Origin: an uncultured Alphaproteobacteria bacterium
Lineage (GTDB): Bacteria > Pseudomonadota > Alphaproteobacteria > Geminicoccales > Geminicoccaceae
Reading direction: 5' to 3'
Length of the DNA: 64,000 nt
NCBI GenBank assembly: GCA_937995535.1
Contig: CALKJU010000046.1
Location: 1 to 64,000, forward strand
The position numbers and the translations under genes are program-made. Numbering within the stretch: the first letter of the stretch is position 1; each line of letters starts with the position of its first letter. Under the pieces are notes generated by a model. It ran no database searches and was not told the origin of the DNA. It saw only the letters and a program-made list of their open reading frames with translations. Of the stretch, positions 6,753 to 15,292 are shown piece by piece.

Positions 6753-8171
6753 TCAGCCCAGCACCCGGACGCCGACCGGGGCGGCGACGCCGGCGACGGC
6801 GCGGCGGGGGCGCAGCTCCTTGGCCCGCGGCGGGACGTAGCCCTGCTCGACCGCGCGGGCGTAGGTCGCGTCGTCGGTCAGCGCCGCGACCGCCTCGGCC
6901 TTGGTGTGCGCCTCGAGCTTGGCGGCGAGGTTCACCGGATCGCCGATCACCGTGTACTCGAGCCGCTCGACGCTGCCGACCGCGCCGAAGGTGACCGTGC
7001 CGCCGGCCACGCCGAACCCCAGCCGCAGCGGCTCCAGGCCGCGCGCCCGCCGATCGGTCGCCCAGTCGGCAGCGACGGCGAGCAGATTGTCGACGGCACG
7101 CAGCGCATCGGCCGCGGCGGTGGGGCTCGGCTCGACCGCACCGAAGCTCGCGAGCACGCCGTCGCCCAGGAACTTGTCGATGCTGCCACCGTGCCGGCGG
7201 ATCACCGGGACCAGGCGGCTCTGATATTCGCCGAGCACCGCCATGACCTCGTTGGGTGCCAGGCGCGCGGCCAGCGTGGTGAAGCCGCGCAGGTCGACGA
7301 CCAGGATCGCCGCCTCGCGCAGGACCCCCTCGCCGGGTGCGATCGCCATCTCGGACTGCTTGATGGTGCGGGCCACCTCCGGGGCGAAGAACCGCGACAG
7401 CTCGGCCCCGGCGATGGTCTCGGCGGTGGCGGTGACGAGCAGGCGGCGCGCGCGCAGGACGACGACGGCGAGGATCACCGAAACCATGGCGAGCGAAACG
7501 ATCTTGTCGAACTCCGCGCCGATCAGGATGTCGTAGGACATCACATAGGTCTTGAAGTCGCGGGTGATGCCGTGGGCGCCCGGGGTGGCGACCGCGTAGC
7601 CGAGCAGGACGAGCCAGCCGATGCAGGCCGCCGCGCCGGCGAGCAGGACCCAGCGCGCCTCGAAGCGCAGCGCGCGCAGAGCGATCAGGATGAACGCGTA
7701 CATCAGCGTGGGCGCCTTGAGATAGAGGCTCGGCGGCGCGTCGTACTGCAGGTGGAAGCTCCAGATGGTGACGTAGAGCAGGGTGAAGTCGACGACGATC
7801 GAAACGGCCAGGAACGGTCCGGCGAGCCGCCGCGCATAGGCCAGCCAGAGGCGCAGCGCGGTGAACAGGCTGTAGGCGGCCAGCGCCCAGGGCACCGGGG
7901 CGAACGGCACGTCCGGCGGAAACGCCTTGGGCGTGAGCGCGTAGAGCGTCCCGAAGGTGACGATCGCGCAGACCTGGACCCAGCCGACCAGGATCTCGGT
8001 CTCGGCGTCCGAGACCTCGATCGCGCGGCGGACCCGCCCGGGCAGGTCGCGCACCGCCGGACCGCCGAGGACGAACCCCGCGAGGCGTGCGACCGGCCCC
8101 TCCCGGCGCACTGCCGGGAGGCTGGCCGTCTCAGAGGTACTTGGCGCGTACATCGACGGTCGATTCGACAC
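6753..8171 (-). CDS. Membrane-bound class III adenylate/guanylate cyclase
   Basis: A 472-aa protein with an N-terminal region of about six membrane helices (residues 60-240) and a C-terminal class III cyclase domain (about 285-450). Both metal-binding Asp are present (D293 in VVDLRGF, D337 in FLGDGVL), as is the GDPVNLAAK block (N414). The position usually held by the transition-state Arg four residues after that Asn is Lys418, a variant seen in some bacterial cyclases. It would make cAMP or cGMP at the membrane; the signal sensed is unknown. The start overlaps the upstream lipase gene by 41 bp (23 bp if the ATG at 8153 is used), so the two are probably cotranscribed and coupled. Confidence 0.9.
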   Translation of the reverse strand: MSNRPSMYAPSTSETASLPAVRREGPVARLAGFVLGGPAVRDLPGRVRRAIEVSDAETEILVGWVQVCAIVTFGTLYALTPKAFPPDVPFAPVPWALAAYSLFTALRLWLAYARRLAGPFLAVSIVVDFTLLYVTIWSFHLQYDAPPSLYLKAPTLMYAFILIALRALRFEARWVLLAGAAACIGWLVLLGYAVATPGAHGITRDFKTYVMSYDILIGAEFDKIVSLAMVSVILAVVVLRARRLLVTATAETIAGAELSRFFAPEVARTIKQSEMAIAPGEGVLREAAILVVDLRGFTTLAARLAPNEVMAVLGEYQSRLVPVIRRHGGSIDKFLGDGVLASFGAVEPSPTAAADALRAVDNLLAVAADWATDRRARGLEPLRLGFGVAGGTVTFGAVGSVERLEYTVIGDPVNLAAKLEAHTKAEAVAALTDDATYARAVEQGYVPPRAKELRPRRAVAGVAAPVGVRVLG

Positions 8172-9180
8172 CGAGCTGGGCGCGGTGGCGCGCGAGCCAG
8201 TCGTCCGTGCGCGCCCGACCCAGCTCGAACAGGCGCTGGAGGAATTCCCAAGCGGGATTGAGCTTGGAGGCGACCCCGAGGCCGCGCATCACGTCCTCGC
8301 CCTCGATCGAGTGGATCAGCATCCGCTTGAGGTTCGTGCCCTGCAGGTGGCCGCCGTCGATCAGCTTGGTGACGAAGGCGATGGCGCGCATCTCCCGCAT
8401 CAGCGAGCTGTTGAAGCTGATCTCGTTGATGCGGTTGATGATCTCGGCGGCGGTGAACGGCACCTCGGGACGTTCGATCGGGTTGATGTGGACGATCACC
8501 ACGTCGCGGCTGTCGCATTCGTAGATCAGCGGGAAGATCGCCGGGTTGCCCATGTAGCCGCCGTCCCAATAGGCCTCGCCGTCGATCTCGACGGCCTGGA
8601 AGAGGAACGGCAGGCAGGTCGAGGCGAGCACCGCGTCGACCGACACCTCCGAGGAGTCGAAGATCTTGACCTTGCCGGTGCGGACGTTGGTGGCTCCGAG
8701 GAAGAGCCGGACCGGGCAGCCGGCGCGCAGCGCGGCGAAGTCGACGTGGCCCTCGAGGATCGCGCGCAAAGGATGATGATTGATCGGGTTGAGCTGATAG
8801 GGCGAGAGCAGCCGCGTCAGCATGTCGAAGCCGAGATAGGCCGGATTGTAGCGCAGCGACTCGTCGCCGAGCGCGCGCTCCCACGGGGTCGGGCGGAGCG
8901 GCCACAGCTCGCCCGCGGTGCTGATCTGGCGCCAGAACGATTCGAGCGCCGCGCGCGCGCCGGCGCGTCCGCCCTTGGCCAGACCGTCCGCGAGGACCAC
9001 GGCGTTGACCGAACCGGCGCTGGTGGCGCTCACCCCCTCGATCTCGATCCCCTCGTCCTCGAGCAGCCGGTCGAGCACGCCCCAGGCGAAGGCGCCGTGT
9101 GCCCCGCCGCCCTGGAGCGCGAGGTTGATGCGCTTGCGATCGGCTGAGCCCCGCTCCGCGTCCTTGGCCACGTCGTCCAT
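8131..9180 (-). CDS. Patatin-like phospholipase
   Basis: A 349-aa cytosolic acyl hydrolase with the Ser-Asp dyad of patatins. It has the GGGAHGAFAWG oxyanion loop near residue 22, the nucleophile elbow as ATSAGS (first Gly of GxSxG replaced by Ala), and the catalytic Asp in WDGGYMGNPAI. No signal peptide. The start is placed at the ATG at 9180 (MDDVAKD) because it precedes the conserved domain closely; the open frame extends 22 codons further. Substrate may be phospholipid or, as in some relatives, polyhydroxyalkanoate-related lipid; the sequence does not decide. It overlaps the cyclase gene. Confidence 0.9.
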   Translation of the reverse strand: MDDVAKDAERGSADRKRINLALQGGGAHGAFAWGVLDRLLEDEGIEIEGVSATSAGSVNAVVLADGLAKGGRAGARAALESFWRQISTAGELWPLRPTPWERALGDESLRYNPAYLGFDMLTRLLSPYQLNPINHHPLRAILEGHVDFAALRAGCPVRLFLGATNVRTGKVKIFDSSEVSVDAVLASTCLPFLFQAVEIDGEAYWDGGYMGNPAIFPLIYECDSRDVVIVHINPIERPEVPFTAAEIINRINEISFNSSLMREMRAIAFVTKLIDGGHLQGTNLKRMLIHSIEGEDVMRGLGVASKLNPAWEFLQRLFELGRARTDDWLARHRAQLGVESTVDVRAKYL

Positions 9181-9350
9181 CCTTCGATCCGCAGGCCCGC
9201 TGCCGACGGCGCAGTTTCGCGCCGCCAGAGCGCGCGTGCAACGCACGCCCGTTCACGTTCGCTGGCAGCGCCCCGTGTGGTGCTCGGCGCTATCGGCAGC
9301 CGCCGGGCTGCGCTAACCCGATGGCTGCTAAGGGCTCTTGAAGGGCGGGG

Positions 9351-10607
9351 ATGACGGCGGCCACGATAGCTGACGATCGAGGGGCGCGGGCGCTTGCCTG
9401 CCACGATTGCGGCCAGATCCATCGTGTGGTCGAGCTGCGGCCCGGTAGCGGGGCACGATGCACGCGCTGCGGCGCGCTCCTCTACACCCGCCACCGGCTC
9501 GGCATCGACGGCGTGATCGCCCTCTACCTGACCGCGGCGATCCTCTTCCTGATCGCCATGTCGACGAAGTTCATCACGCTGAACATCGAGGGCCTCGGCG
9601 AGACCAGCGCGCTCTGGTCCGGGGTCACGGCGCTGTGGCGCGCGGGCATGCCGGAGCTCGCGGTGGTTGTCCTGTTCTTCGTCGTCCTCGCCCCGGCGGT
9701 GCGGATCGCGTGCGCCCTGTGGGTCATCCTGCCGCTTCGGCAGGGCTACCGCCCGTGGCTCGCGGTGCCGCTGATGAGTGCCCTCGACCGCTTGCGGCCG
9801 TGGGCGATGCTCGAGGTCTATCTGCTCGCCGCGCTGGTGTCCTACGTGAAGCTGCGCGATCTCGCCCAGGTCGAGATGGGCCCGGGCCTGTGGGCGCTGG
9901 GCGCGGCCATCTTCACCGTCGCCGCCGCCGAGGCGGCGCTCGACGACCACGAGATCTGGGATCGCCTCCAGCCCCAGGCGACGCTCGCCACGGCCCGAGG
10001 ACGCTCGGGCGACGTCACGCTCGACTGCCACACCTGCGGCCAGCTCGTCGCCGTGCCTTCTGGCGCCGCGCATCCGCATTGTCCGCGCTGCCACGGCGCG
10101 CTGCATCGGCGGAAGCCGGACAGCCTCCCGCGCGCCTGGGCGCTGCTGCTGGCGGCGGTGATCTTCTATCTGCCAGCCAACATGTACCCGGTGATGACCT
10201 TCGTCTATCTCGGCGGCGGCGAGCCGCAGACGATCCTCCAGGGTGTCAGCTTCCTCCTGCACGAAGGCATGTGGCCGCTGGCCGCGCTGATCTTCTTCGC
10301 CAGCGTGCTGATCCCGGTGCTGAAGATCGTGGTGCTGACGCTCCTGCTTCTCGGCGTCCAGCGCGGCTGGGTGGGCGGCGAGCGGCAGCGCACGCAGCTC
10401 TACCGGCTCGTCGAGGGCGTCGGGCGCTGGTCGATGGTCGACGTGTTCGTCATCGCCATTCTGGTGGCCCTGGTGCAGGTCGGCAGCCTCGCCACGATCA
10501 CCCCCGGCGTCGGCGCGATCGCGTTCTGCCTCGTGGTCATCTTGACCATGCTGGCGGCATCCGCGTTCGATCCGCGCCTGATCTGGGACGTCCGTGATGC
10601 GCCCTGA
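9351..10607 (+). CDS. pqiA: PqiA-family integral membrane protein
   Basis: A 418-aa protein with two tandem PqiA domains, each led by a zinc ribbon (CHDCGQ...CTRCGA near residue 17; CHTCGQ...CPRCHG near residue 226) and followed by four membrane helices. The PANMYPVM motif is typical of the second domain. PqiA partners the MCE protein PqiB in lipid transfer between inner and outer membrane. It is the first gene of a tightly coupled operon (pqiA-pqiB-pqiC-GT42-like); its stop overlaps the pqiB start. The 170 bp before it, shared with the divergent lipase gene, contain a GCAGCC/GGCTGC hairpin at 9296-9311 but no convincing promoter. Confidence 0.93.
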   Translation: MTAATIADDRGARALACHDCGQIHRVVELRPGSGARCTRCGALLYTRHRLGIDGVIALYLTAAILFLIAMSTKFITLNIEGLGETSALWSGVTALWRAGMPELAVVVLFFVVLAPAVRIACALWVILPLRQGYRPWLAVPLMSALDRLRPWAMLEVYLLAALVSYVKLRDLAQVEMGPGLWALGAAIFTVAAAEAALDDHEIWDRLQPQATLATARGRSGDVTLDCHTCGQLVAVPSGAAHPHCPRCHGALHRRKPDSLPRAWALLLAAVIFYLPANMYPVMTFVYLGGGEPQTILQGVSFLLHEGMWPLAALIFFASVLIPVLKIVVLTLLLLGVQRGWVGGERQRTQLYRLVEGVGRWSMVDVFVIAILVALVQVGSLATITPGVGAIAFCLVVILTMLAASAFDPRLIWDVRDAP

Positions 10608-12300
10608 CCACGGCCCCGCGCCCGATCCTGCCGAGGACGCGCCCCCGGTGGCAGTGCGCCGGCGTCGCCTGCCGTCGGCGATCTGGGCCATCCCGATCGT
10701 CGCCGCGCTGATCGGTGCCTACCTCGTCTGGGTCGACTACAGCACGCGCGGGCCGACGATCACGATCACGTTCGACGACGCGACCGGCCTCGTCGCGGGC
10801 AAGACCATCGTCAAGTACAAGGACGTCGAGATCGGCAAGGTGGCGACGGTCGCGCTCAGCGACGGTCTGTCCAAGATCAACGTCACCGCCGCGATGCGTC
10901 CGGAGTTCGCGCCGTTCCTGACCGACGGCGCCCGCTTCTGGCTCGTCAGCGCCGAGGTCTCGGCCTCGGGCATCTCGGGGCTCGAGACGCTGCTCTCCGG
11001 CTCCTATGTCGGCGCCGATCCCGGCCCGACCGACGGTCGGCGGCAGCGAGTGTTCAGCGCATTGCCGGAGCCGCCGCTGATCCGCGCCGACGTGCCGGGC
11101 ACGGAGTTCATCCTGCACGCCGATCAACTCGGCGGCATCGGCCGCGGCAGCATCATCACCTTCCAGGGCTTCACGGCCGGGCGGATCCTCGGCGCGGAAC
11201 TCAGCGACGATCGGCGGTCGACGGTGTTCCGCGCGTTCGTCCAGTCACCCTACGACGAGCTCGTCACCCCGACGAGCCGGTTCTGGAACGCGAGCGGTTT
11301 TTCGGTCGACGTGAGCGCCACCGGCGTCACGGTCAACATCGACTCCTTGCCCACGGTGCTCGCCGGTGGGATCGGTTTCGATGCCGGCGCGGGCGGGTCG
11401 CGCGCCGAAGCGGGCGCCCGGTTCCGGCTCTTCCCCAATCGCCAGGCGGCGGAGGACGCGGCCTTCACCGCTCGGGTCGAGATGATCGCGGTGTTCGCGG
11501 ATTCGGTGCGCGGCCTGCGGCCCGGAGCGGAGGTCAGCTTGCGTGGCCTGCGCATCGGCCGGGTCAAGGACGTGGGTCTGGTCTTCGATCCCGCGCAGCG
11601 TTCCTTCACCGTCCCGGTGCGGCTGGAGGTGGAGCCGGAGAGGTTCCGGATGGCCGACGACGCGGCGCAGCGTACGCCGGAACAGGGCATGGACCGGCTG
11701 CGCGCGCTGGTCGCCAGCGGACTCCGCGCCCAGCTCCAGACGGCCAGCCTGATCACCGGGGAGCTGCTGGTGGCGTTCGATTTCTTTCCCGACGCGCCGG
11801 TGGCCGCGCTGGGTGACCAGGACGGCGTTCCGGTGGTCCCGACAGTGCCGACGCAGCTCGAGACGCTGTCGGCATCGCTCACCGCCATCCTGAACAAGGT
11901 CGCCGGTCTGCCGTTGGAGGGCCTCGTGTCCGATCTGCGGACCACTGTCCAGCATGTCGATGCGCTGGTCGCCTCGCCCGAGATCAAGACCTCGCTCGCC
12001 GCCGTCGAGGGCTCGGCGCAGGCGATACGCAGGCTGTCCGACGACCTCGCCGCGGCGACGCCGGCGGTGGTCGCCGGCTTGAGCCAGAACCTCGGCCAGC
12101 TCGAGGCGACGCTGCGCTCGGCCCGGGCGGTGCTGGGGACGGCGGACGGCACGTTGGCGCCGGATTCGCCGCTGCGCACCGACCTCACACGGCTGCTCCG
12201 CGAGCTGCAGAGCGCCGCGCGCTCGATCCGTGTCTTCGCCGAGTATCTGGAGCGCCATCCCGAGGCGCTCCTGCGCGGCAAGGGAGTGCCCACGCGATGA
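10597..12300 (+). CDS. pqiB: PqiB-family MCE protein
   Basis: A 567-aa protein with one N-terminal membrane helix (about residues 27-47) and three consecutive MCE domains in the periplasm (first near ITITFDDATGLVAGKTIVKYKDVEIGKV). A C-terminal helical region follows. PqiB hexamers form a lipid-conducting tube spanning the periplasm. ATG at 10597 is chosen; a GTG immediately before it (10594) is equally possible. The gene overlaps pqiA by 11 bp and pqiC by 4 bp, indicating translational coupling. Confidence 0.93.
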   Translation: MRPDHGPAPDPAEDAPPVAVRRRRLPSAIWAIPIVAALIGAYLVWVDYSTRGPTITITFDDATGLVAGKTIVKYKDVEIGKVATVALSDGLSKINVTAAMRPEFAPFLTDGARFWLVSAEVSASGISGLETLLSGSYVGADPGPTDGRRQRVFSALPEPPLIRADVPGTEFILHADQLGGIGRGSIITFQGFTAGRILGAELSDDRRSTVFRAFVQSPYDELVTPTSRFWNASGFSVDVSATGVTVNIDSLPTVLAGGIGFDAGAGGSRAEAGARFRLFPNRQAAEDAAFTARVEMIAVFADSVRGLRPGAEVSLRGLRIGRVKDVGLVFDPAQRSFTVPVRLEVEPERFRMADDAAQRTPEQGMDRLRALVASGLRAQLQTASLITGELLVAFDFFPDAPVAALGDQDGVPVVPTVPTQLETLSASLTAILNKVAGLPLEGLVSDLRTTVQHVDALVASPEIKTSLAAVEGSAQAIRRLSDDLAAATPAVVAGLSQNLGQLEATLRSARAVLGTADGTLAPDSPLRTDLTRLLRELQSAARSIRVFAEYLERHPEALLRGKGVPTR

Positions 12301-12896
12301 GGAGGTGGACCGTCGCGGCACTGCTGCTCGCCGCGTTCGCCGCCGGCTGCGCCGGAATCAGCCCACCGACCCGCTTCTACAGCCTTGCACCGACGGTTGC
12401 GGCCGAGCCGGTGGCGGAGCGGCCGCTCGGCCTCGCGGTCGGCCCGGTGCTGGTCGCGGAGTACCTCCGCCGGCCGCAGATCGTCACCCGGCTCGACGAG
12501 ACCCGCCTCGCGCTCGCCGACTTCGATCAGTGGGTCGAGGCCTTCGACATCATGCTCCCGCGGGTGCTGGCGGAGAACCTCGCCGCGGCGCTCGGCACCG
12601 ACCGGATCAGCCTGACGCCGGTGCCGCGCGACATGCGCATCGACCACCAAGTCGAGGTCGATGTGGTGCGTTTCGACGCCACGCAGGGCGGCGACGTGGT
12701 CCTCGACGCGCTGTGGCGGGTCTACGGTCGCGATGGCGAACGTCTCCTGCAGCAGAGCCGCAGCTTGATCACCCGGCCGCTGCCGCCGATCGGCGAGGAC
12801 GGCCTCGCCTACGACGCGATCGTGGTGGCGATGAGCGAGGCCACGGCCGAGCTGGCGCGGACCATCGCCGCGGCCGTGCGCGGCGCGCGGCGCTGA
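12297..12896 (+). CDS. pqiC: PqiC-family outer-membrane lipoprotein
   Basis: A 199-aa lipoprotein of the ABC-type transport auxiliary (PqiC/DUF330) family. It has a short signal with lipobox AAGC (Cys19) followed by PTRFYSLAP, the family start. It is expected to anchor the PqiB tube at the outer membrane. ATG overlaps the pqiB stop (ATGA), and its own stop overlaps the next gene's ATG by one base. Confidence 0.92.
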   Translation: MRRWTVAALLLAAFAAGCAGISPPTRFYSLAPTVAAEPVAERPLGLAVGPVLVAEYLRRPQIVTRLDETRLALADFDQWVEAFDIMLPRVLAENLAAALGTDRISLTPVPRDMRIDHQVEVDVVRFDATQGGDVVLDALWRVYGRDGERLLQQSRSLITRPLPPIGEDGLAYDAIVVAMSEATAELARTIAAAVRGARR

Positions 12897-13600
12897 TGGC
12901 GACCCTCTTGGTCCTGGGCTCGAAGCCGGCACCGCTGCTGCCACCACTGGCCTCGGTGGATGCGGTCGCCTGCGCCAACGCGTCCGGTTTCTCGGCGCGG
13001 CAGGCCGGTCTGCCGACGCCCGAGCTGACCGTGATGACCGCGGTCCTGACCTCCGGCAAGGCGGCCGACGATCACTCCCTCGCCGCGCTGCGCGGCCTCG
13101 CCACCCGGCGGCTCTACATCTACCCGCGGCCACGCCACGCGGCCGGACGCGCCGGCTCGATCGTCCGGCTCAAGGGCTGGCGGATGAGCCCCTGGTGGAT
13201 GCGGCGCCGGCTGCGGGCCCTCGGCTATCGCTGGGAGGAGGCGATCGTGCACCCGGCCGCCTGGTACCACGAGCTCGCGCTCGATCTCGCCGGCCACGCG
13301 CCGGCCGCCGTCGCCGCCATGGCCGGCAAGCAGCCCTCGACCGGGATGATCGCCGTGGCGTTGGCCTTGGCCGACCGGCGCTTCGACCGCGTCGTCATGG
13401 CCGGGTTCGACTTCACCTTGACCCACGCCTATGGCGAGAACCCGCGGATCGCCGAGCGCGGCGCGGCGATCAGCAAGCACGCCGACACCGATCGGGCGCT
13501 GCTCGCTGCCTGGGTCGCGCGCGGCCTGCCGCTGTCCACCAGCGAGCCCGCCGTGCACGAGCGGGCCGGCGTCCCGTTCCTGCCGCCCGCTGCGGCGTGA
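12896..13600 (+). CDS. GT42-like (sialyltransferase-fold) glycosyltransferase
   Basis: A 234-aa protein not usually found with pqiABC. The layout matches Cst-II-type GT42 enzymes: LVLGSKPAP at residue 4 in the place of the GNGPSL nucleotide loop, VACANAS in the next strand, PSTGM before an AVALALADRRFDRVVMAGFDF strand-helix, and a late KHADTDRALL segment where Cst-II carries its catalytic His. This is a by-eye family assignment. It would transfer a CMP- or nucleotide-linked sugar to a glycan; no CMP-sialate synthesis gene is in the window. The ATG overlaps the pqiC stop, so it is part of that operon by position. Confidence 0.6.
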   Translation: MATLLVLGSKPAPLLPPLASVDAVACANASGFSARQAGLPTPELTVMTAVLTSGKAADDHSLAALRGLATRRLYIYPRPRHAAGRAGSIVRLKGWRMSPWWMRRRLRALGYRWEEAIVHPAAWYHELALDLAGHAPAAVAAMAGKQPSTGMIAVALALADRRFDRVVMAGFDFTLTHAYGENPRIAERGAAISKHADTDRALLAAWVARGLPLSTSEPAVHERAGVPFLPPAAA

Positions 13601-13632
13601 GGCCGCCGACCACGCGCCGCGGGGGCCCGCCC

Positions 13633-13663
13633 TTGACAGGCCGCCGCGCCGCGCCCTTATGAG
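13633..13663 (+). promoter_or_regulatory. Probable sigma70-type promoter
   Basis: A perfect TTGACA at 13633-13638 is followed after 18 bp by TTATGA (13657-13662). It lies 64 bp before the methyltransferase start and after the stop of the pqi operon, so it would serve the glycan-related genes to the right. Confidence 0.5.
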
Positions 13664-13726
13664 CGGCGCCCGAGATATGAGCATCGGGTCCCCTCGCCCT
13701 CGGGTCGACGTGCGCATGACAGACCG

Positions 13727-14461
13727 GTGCCGCCTGTGATCAGGCGCCTCGCCAACTTGGCCCGTTTCGGCTTCGGCGATCGCGGCCGGCAGCGCAAGCA
13801 GGCGTTCCGCGAGGCGCAGCGGCAGCAGGCGTTCGAGTCCGAGCGCTGGGACCGTTCCGGCGAACTGGCGCGCCGGACTTATCGCTCCTACGACGAGTAC
13901 CTCGCCCACCAGTCGGCCAAGCTGGCCCAGGTCAGCGAGCGCTTGGCGGAGACCGAGGCCGAGGATCTCGCCGAGTTCGAGCGCCGCTTCGCGCTCTGCG
14001 AGGAGCTCGCCGGCTGCCGCAACGCGCTGTGCCTCGGCGCACGGCTCGGGACCGAGGTCGAGGCGCTGCTCCGCCGCGGCCTGTTCGCGGTCGGCATCGA
14101 CCTCAACCCGGGATCCGACAACCGCTACGTCCTGCCCGGCGACTTCCACGCCCTGGTGTTCGCCGACGGGACCATCGACGCGGTCTACACCAACGCCCTC
14201 GACCACGCCTTCGACCTCGCCAAGCTGATGGGCGAAGTGCGCCGGGTGCTGCGCCCGGGCGGGATCCTGGTCGCCGACGTGCTGGACGGCTTCGCCGAGG
14301 GCTTCACGCCGGGCGAGTACGAGGCCCTGCACTGGCGCGACGTCGAGACCCTGTGCGCGCGGATCGCCGCGGCCGGTGCGCTCGAGCTGGTCGCGCAGCG
14401 GCCGCTCGGCCATACGCGGCGTAACCGCTGGACCCAGGTCGTCTTCCGCAAGCCGACCTGA
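13727..14461 (+). CDS. Class I SAM-dependent methyltransferase
   Basis: A 244-aa protein. The N-terminal 80 residues are helical and charged; the rest is a methyltransferase type 11 fold. Motif I is altered (NALCLGARLGTE instead of a DxGxGxG loop), but GIDLNP, the VYTNALDH strand and the RVLRPGGILVADV block are standard. Start is GTG at 13727, with another GTG at 13736 possible. It probably modifies a glycan or related metabolite, judged from its neighbours (GT42-like gene upstream, hydroxylase and glycosyltransferase downstream). Confidence 0.82.
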   Translation: MPPVIRRLANLARFGFGDRGRQRKQAFREAQRQQAFESERWDRSGELARRTYRSYDEYLAHQSAKLAQVSERLAETEAEDLAEFERRFALCEELAGCRNALCLGARLGTEVEALLRRGLFAVGIDLNPGSDNRYVLPGDFHALVFADGTIDAVYTNALDHAFDLAKLMGEVRRVLRPGGILVADVLDGFAEGFTPGEYEALHWRDVETLCARIAAAGALELVAQRPLGHTRRNRWTQVVFRKPT

Positions 14462-14496
14462 CCGCGCGCGGAGGACCGCCTCCTGGGAGACAAGCC

Positions 14497-15249
14497 CTGC
14501 TCGACTTCGCCAACCTGACCCTGCGCTACGAGCCGTTCCCGATCGGGCTCGCCCGCCCGGTCCTCGATCCGACACTCTACGATGCCCTGACCGCCGCCTA
14601 TCCGCCGCGTGAGCTGTTCCACTACCTGCCCAAGGTCGGCCACAAATACTCGCTGTCGGAGAAGAACAATCCGCGGCACTACGCGGCATGGATCGCGGAC
14701 CACCGTGTCTGGCGCGAGTTCCACCGTTGGATCAAGGGGCGCGGCTTCGTCGAGACGGTCCTCGCGGCACTCAAGGAGCGCGGTGTGGACACAGGATATC
14801 GGGCGCGCGTGCCGGCCGCGCGGCGTCTCGCCAAGCTCGCCCGCAACCTCGCCCGCGGCAACATCGACGCCGGCCAGCCCGGCCTCTCGGCGCGCTTCGA
14901 GTTCTCGATGCTGCCCGCCGACGGCGGCTCGGTCATCCCGCACACCGACTCGCCCGGCAAGGTGATCACGCTGGTGGTGTCGATGATCCGCGACGGCGAA
15001 TGGGATCCCGCCTTCGGTGGCGGCACCGACGTCAACCGGCCGAAGGATCCGCGGCTCTACTACAACGAGCTCAACCGCCAGGCCGAGTTCGACGAGATGG
15101 AGGTGCTCGAGACCTTTCCGTTCGATCCCAACCAGGCGGTCGTGTTCGTCAAGACCTTCAATTCCTGGCACTCGGTGCGCCCGATGACCGGCCGGGGCTC
15201 GCCGGCGATGCGCAAGACGTTGACCATCAACATCGAGGCGGACGGGTAG
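14497..15249 (+). CDS. 2OG-Fe(II) oxygenase-like protein, apparent CTG start
   Basis: About 250 aa. The HTDSPGK (His-x-Asp), NSWHSVRPM (second His) and RKTLTINI (2OG-binding Arg) motifs define a prolyl-4-hydroxylase-like 2OG-Fe(II) oxygenase. Coding-quality sequence extends upstream of the only in-frame GTG (14785): LLDFANLTLRYEPFPIGLA at 14497 onward, then YDALTAAYPPRELFHYL. No ATG, GTG or TTG occurs in frame between the preceding gene and 14785, so the likely start is the CTG at 14497, with GGGAG 7 bp upstream. Starting at 14785 would remove the N-terminal 96 residues. It probably hydroxylates a sugar or aglycone in the adjacent glycan pathway. Confidence 0.75.
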   Translation: MLDFANLTLRYEPFPIGLARPVLDPTLYDALTAAYPPRELFHYLPKVGHKYSLSEKNNPRHYAAWIADHRVWREFHRWIKGRGFVETVLAALKERGVDTGYRARVPAARRLAKLARNLARGNIDAGQPGLSARFEFSMLPADGGSVIPHTDSPGKVITLVVSMIRDGEWDPAFGGGTDVNRPKDPRLYYNELNRQAEFDEMEVLETFPFDPNQAVVFVKTFNSWHSVRPMTGRGSPAMRKTLTINIEADG

Positions 15250-15292
15250 CGCCGTCGGCCATCTCCACGTGCACCGACCAGGTCGATCGGCT

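Noticed and set aside
9296-9311. GCAGCC/GGCTGC hairpin upstream of pqiA as a terminator or riboswitch
   Set aside because: A short isolated stem in GC-rich sequence without T-tract or wider conserved structure; no specific role can be supported.
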